DNA from: Owenia fusiformis
Lineage: Eukaryota > Annelida > Polychaeta > Sabellida > Oweniidae
NCBI GenBank assembly: GCA_903813345.2
Contig: CAIIXF020000006.1
Coordinates: 10,976,348 to 11,040,347, forward strand
Length of the DNA: 64,000 bases
Reading direction: 5' to 3'
The translations under genes and the position numbers were made by a program. The stretch's first letter is position 1. Each line of letters starts with the position of its first letter. Positions 59,960 through 64,000 of this stretch are shown here, in pieces. The notes beneath the pieces were generated by a model, which made no database searches, was not told the origin of the DNA, and was given only the letters and a program-made list of their open reading frames with translations.

Positions 59960-60401
59960 TTTGGTTCTGGCAACGACAGAGATGATTTGTTGGGCTCTTT
60001 TACAACTTAGATTTCTTGATGTAGTTAGAGGGAATGGGTATTCACACTTCATCATGAAGGGCTTTATGGAGCAGTGTTTGGTTTGCCTTCTGGTTTGTCT
60101 TCTGTTCTCAAGCAGTTACCATTGCATGTATTTAGAAAGCTTAGTGATAGTTCCTGGCTCCCTGGAGAGCTCTGGAGTATTGTTTGGCTACAAACCTGGC
60201 TGCCTGATGCTGCACCATCACTACTCGGGCCAAGTCTTTCTGCTGGTTAGGGTCCCAGACTGAAGAAGAGTATTCTAGATGGGGCCTGACCATATAAGCC
60301 ATGGCTTTGATGTTACATGGGCAACTGTGGAGGTTTCGCCTAAGAAAGCCTCTCGCCCTGACATTTGTCAGTTCAGTGACTCTGGCATTTCTCATGATCA
60401 A
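59960..60401 (-). pseudogene. Decayed LINE reverse transcriptase C-terminal fragment
   Basis: An 86-codon open stretch (60141-60401) contains VRPHLEYSSSVWDP and QHQAARFVAKQYSR, the pattern just after the RT core in many LINEs (about 60 residues before the C-terminal end of that homology block). Downstream on the minus strand the similarity fades into stops. No full element is present, so this is a truncated, mutated copy unrelated to the full LINE at 20478-46732 by wording. Confidence 0.75.
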
Positions 60402-60514
60402 GTCCTACATCTACATATATACATTGTAGTAGTGATAGAATTTGAAATTGAATAGACTAGGCCTAGGCTACTAGACTTAGGCCTAGTAGTAGTAGGCCTA
60501 CAGTGTACACTATT

Positions 60515-60965
60515 CCACTGCTGGATGACTCTAACTGCAGTTAGCTTCATTCAAGATGGTTGCCAAAATTCTTTAGTTTTCAATAAACCTCCGACTCCAG
60601 ATAAACCAAGCTGAATCTGGATTCCAAAAGTTTTGCCATGCAAACTAATAAAGTTATGATTGTAAACAACTACAAATAAAGGCTCAAACACCCACAATAA
60701 TGGAAAATTTTAAAGAAAACAGCTTCACTTAGAATGACTCTAACCATAAGCCCCGGGAACATGTATAAAATAGCGAGTCGACATCTGTATTACTACTTAA
60801 AGAAGAAGTAGTAATACAGATGTCGACTCGCTATTTTATACATGTTCCCTGGGCCTATGACTCTAACTGAAATTGATGATGACGTTAACGCCAACATGAT
60901 ATTCGGTCACCCGGTTTTTTACACAAACCCCCGCAGTTAGAGTCATCCAGCTGTTGAACAGTGGT
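60515..60965. mobile_element. MITE enclosing a perfect hairpin
   Basis: Outer inverted ends share 'ctggatgactctaactgc', with a small indel near 'cactg'. A second inverted pair ('gactctaac') encloses the perfect hairpin at 60755-60849. Total about 450 bp. Confidence 0.7.
60755..60849. repeat. Perfect 44-bp inverted repeat with 7-nt loop
   Basis: Left arm 60755-60798 and right arm 60806-60849 are exact complements, separated by 'aaagaag'. Pairing continues outward with only two mismatches for another 10 bp. A transcript from either strand would fold into a near-perfect stem of more than 50 bp. Confidence 0.95.
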
Positions 60966-61227
60966 GTAGCTAAAGTAAAACAGATTTTGAAATAGATCTA
61001 CGGCTACATTTCAATACCCCCATAAATGTGGGGTTATTTTGAGTTGTTTTTATATTTAGGACATTTGTTTCTCAAAGTCTCGAAGTGAGTAAGTGCTGGC
61101 TGTGTCCAGGTTAGTCAGTTCGAAAATAATAACTACCAGAGTCATGGAACGAAGTCTATATTGATAGTCTATCATTGCAACATCTATAAGATAAGGAGTT
61201 TAGATAACAAACATAATTCGTCCTTAC

Positions 61228-61340
61228 CAATTTTCCAATGCTTACTTGAAGCTCTTCAAAAAGAAACCAACTTTTTCCAACTCGGGTTGTTACAACAAAT
61301 TTGATTGGTGCGATTGCTCTGACTAAACCTATTGACCAAT
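61228..61340 (-). promoter_or_regulatory. Candidate promoter / 5' noncoding exon of farnesyl pyrophosphate synthase
   Basis: On the minus strand, donor-like sites 'aagtaagc' (exon end 61246) and 'tggtaagg' (exon end 61228) follow a short stretch with no ATG. Upstream are two CCAAT boxes (CCAAT at 61308-61304 on the minus strand, and 61336-61340 on the plus strand). Vertebrate farnesyl synthase promoters use an inverted CCAAT box with a sterol element. Distance to the first coding exon would be about 4.2 kb. Weak, positional evidence only. Confidence 0.25.
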
Positions 61341-61584
61341 CACAATTGTCGTAATAAAAACTATGAAAATTTCTGGATTTCAGCGTAATTTTCTATTTCT
61401 AAGATTTATGTTGTTAAATAGATGATATCGCAGTATAAAGTGAATAATATTGCGGTAAGTGACTCTTACATTTATTCTGTACATGTTGGAGAAGTTTAGT
61501 AAGGGAACACAATAGTTTCTCGTCACGTTGTCGACTTCATGCTTTGCACTCACGGTAGTCTAGAGGTTAGACTGTATCCTTAGT

Positions 61585-61634
61585 CTGAATAAATTCAGAC
61601 TATAAGTCACCATAAATTCAGACTATAAGTCACC
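61585..61634. repeat. Short tandem repeat, about 23-bp unit
   Basis: 'aaattcagactataagtcacc' occurs twice in direct succession. Confidence 0.8.
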
Positions 61635-61640
61635 TATTGT

Positions 61641-63407
61641 AAAATGTGGTGTTGTATAAATGTTACAAATAAGTTTGTATAATGATAAAATGATTACCTT
61701 ATAAGGAACATACAGTCACAGTCAGCACTGTCAATGGTATATTCTAAAAATATAGGGAATAGTATATAGAGACTAAAAGTCCAAAAGGCTTTTGTGACAA
61801 TATTTCCCGAAGTGTTATATTTCCATTTATCCTTCAAACTGTGACATTTATGCTAATAACTCGACATGTATATGATTCTTACATACCCAATACGATCAAA
61901 AACGTTACTAACATACCAAATGAAAGGTGATTTCCTGGTCAAACTTGCAAAAGTTTGTCCAATTCGCATTTGAACCGAATATTTACCGGAAGTGTTTATA
62001 TTTCCATTTAGGTGTCACTACGGTAAATCATTGAAAAATATTGAAAAAATCACAAAATTCAAGTTTGGGATACATATCGCCATTTTCGAACGAATGAGCC
62101 CATACAATAACTATATTTCTGCGTTCCCCTATACATAACCTTCATCTTGACCATACATTTAACATAGGGTTTGCGTCTCGATTTTTAAATATCACTACGC
62201 CAACATAGGGATTCATTTTTAGGTAAAATCCCTACTTCACCGATGAAAATTAACGAATAAAGTAGTTCCAGTTTACGGCACTATATTTTTTGCGATTTCT
62301 TTCTAAAATGGCACATTTAGAAAGTAATTGGCCTCGGCTTTACATACATACCTCAAATGGCCACAATGCATATACTTAAGGTGCTATGGATGTTAAGGTA
62401 TGAGTACCGTAATCCAACACCAAATTCGAAAATTCATAACAATACTTTGCACATATGGCGTTCGTGACCAACTATAAAACGCTTACCCCCCATAGTGTTA
62501 TATATCAAAATGTACCTGTTCATATAGGGGTTCGATTGATCTACATCAAATTATAGGGAGTCAGGTTACTTTTTGAGATATCAGCGTCCATTTATTGTGA
62601 CTCGCGTTTGCTACCACTTCCTCAATTCTGATACGACGGGCAAACGCGTAGTAAACAACCTCACGTTGGAACTATTTTTGACCTACATCGCTATTTTCGT
62701 AATTCAAATGAAAGTTGAACTCCTCCTCTTTATTTTGATACCAAATAGTGGCATACTAGGTACCCTAGAAGCCAACTATGGCGTTATTTAGAACAATACC
62801 ACGAGTTTTTAAATGGACTATATAGGGGTCATACCTTTTGGCGGATGGATATGGAACCTCATACCTTAACAGGAAATGACAAAACGGGAAGTGACAATTT
62901 TTTTGTATTTTTAGACATTTTTTGAACAAAGATAACAGAGTTCTGTTTTGACCTCCAGTCAATGCAACTAGTTCCAAATACCATTTACAGGTCCAGGATC
63001 ACAATGTTCATGGTCAGAATGACCCTAAACATGATGAAGTAACCTTTTCTGCCCTATGAAAATGTGACTGAAAAATAGCTAAAAGTAGGTGCTCAGGAAA
63101 GGTCAATGAACAGAATCTTGTGATTTTTTCAGTAAATGTGTCCAATGTATTGCTCTAAATGATACAATCTTTTTTTGATATCATCTAGAACACTTCTAGA
63201 CAACAAAAATATCAAAAATTGGGGGAAGGTTTATCACTTCAATTTTTTGCAAGCCTTGGTCAAAGTAAAGCTACGAAAAAAGCACTTTAGAATCACCTAT
63301 TATCGCCCAAATGGCTATATGTTGTCCAGGTCGCCATGTTAAAAGTAGAATTAGAATGCTCTTCAGACAATGTTTGATAGCTTTCCTTTATCACGGAACA
63401 AAGATCT
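61641..63407. other. Intergenic stretch, no gene seen
   Basis: The only structure noted is a phrase around 'gtgttatatttccattta' near 61814 that recurs in altered form near 61992. Short open frames here have no protein-like features. Confidence 0.5.
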
Positions 63408-63429
63408 TTGCACTGGTATGCCCATTTCC

Positions 63430-64000
63430 ATGAGATAATGCACGTGACCCACCATGGTTTGGGACCATTATTTCTTAAACATTGGATTGAAAATGATGTA
63501 CTTTATATAAATGATATTGTTAAAGATGGAATGTTATGTTCATATAATGTCATAGTTCAAAATGTACAGCGCAATGGACAAACCATGCTGCAGTATAATA
63601 TTTTAAAAGCATGTGTTAAACAAGAGTTAATGACAAAGTATGGAGATGAAGAGAATAATAACAACTTGAGATTTGTAAATAGAGAATTATGTAAATCAGA
63701 TTCAAAGTATATATACGATCAGAGTTAGTCTTGGCAAGAAAATGTGATATTAAATATGATAATACATTGATAAGTAAGGATGTGTGGAACACACTTTTTA
63801 ATTGTACAAAAGATAATAAACTCAAAATTATCCAATGGAAGATTATCCATAAAATTTATCCAAGTGGCAAATATCTAAAACAGTGTAAAATACAAGATTC
63901 AGATAAATGTTAATATTGTGATAATGAAATTGATGATGATATGCATTATTTTGTGAAGTGTAAAGAAGTTTTAAATATTTGGAACACCTGTGATTGTAAT
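63430..64000 (+). pseudogene. Decayed LINE ORF2 C-terminal fragment, runs off the window
   Basis: One frame (about 63440-63728) has PLFLKHWIENDVLYINDI, a pattern seen in the region after the RT domain of L1/Tx1-like LINEs. It ends at TAG 63726-63728 and the similarity resumes in another frame from about 63731 with VWNTLF and WKIIHKIYPSGKYL, then a zf-RVT-type Cys/His cluster. There an in-frame TAA (63911-63913) sits beside the first Cys pair. HYFVKC and EVLNIW follow to the end. So at least one frameshift and two stops break it. Confidence 0.75.

Noticed and set aside
59960-60401. Host gene on the minus strand
   Set aside because: The peptide is the post-RT segment of LINEs and decays into stops on both sides.

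Overview
The window is AT-rich animal nuclear DNA, with split genes, GT-AG introns, poly(A)-ended LINEs and many MITEs. Tyrosine-recombinase retrotransposons, a LINE with an SGDVHPNPG-type motif and the 'ggggcgtagcca' repeats suggest a marine invertebrate, perhaps a deuterostome. The species cannot be fixed from the sequence alone.

Layout. 1-469 holds the last exon of an unidentified gene that enters from the left. 4250-8773 is an intact eight-exon FMN-dependent 2-hydroxyacid oxidase gene (+). 10678-15036 is its tandem copy (+), broken by a 16-nt deletion in exon 3 and lengthened by a 1.2-kb transposon in intron 6. 15175-47825 is a stack of mobile elements up to four deep. 49195-50127 is a single-exon gene for a protein built almost wholly of about 36 eight-residue repeats. 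52541-57056 is an intact eight-exon farnesyl pyrophosphate synthase gene (-). 57-64 kb is intergenic, with MITEs, a perfect 44-bp hairpin and two decayed LINE fragments.

The stack can be read as a history because most junctions are still visible. A 6.4-kb inverted-repeat element (15175-47825) was entered by a 4.9-kb LINE (20478-46732, 15-bp target duplication, poly(A) tail). The LINE was cut in its coding region by a 21.3-kb element with about 1.45-kb inverted termini (23058-44376, 4-bp duplication GTTT). That element then took two Ngaro/PAT-like retrotransposons, one in its interior (28396-34953) and one inside its right terminal repeat (37745-43030). Both have the A1-ORFs-B1-A2-B2 split direct repeats of the group and both read on the minus strand.

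How the genes work. The oxidase would oxidise 2-hydroxyacids with O2 in peroxisomes (the chain ends SNL, a PTS1-like signal). Farnesyl pyrophosphate synthase makes the C15 isoprenoid precursor. They look like unrelated neighbours. Retrotransposon genes supply reverse transcriptase/RNase H, a tyrosine recombinase, Gag-like proteins and an SGNH hydrolase. The least explained items are the octad-repeat gene, the transposase-less 21-kb element and the perfect hairpin. Exon limits were placed by eye from splice consensus, frame and comparison of the two oxidase copies; no search was run.
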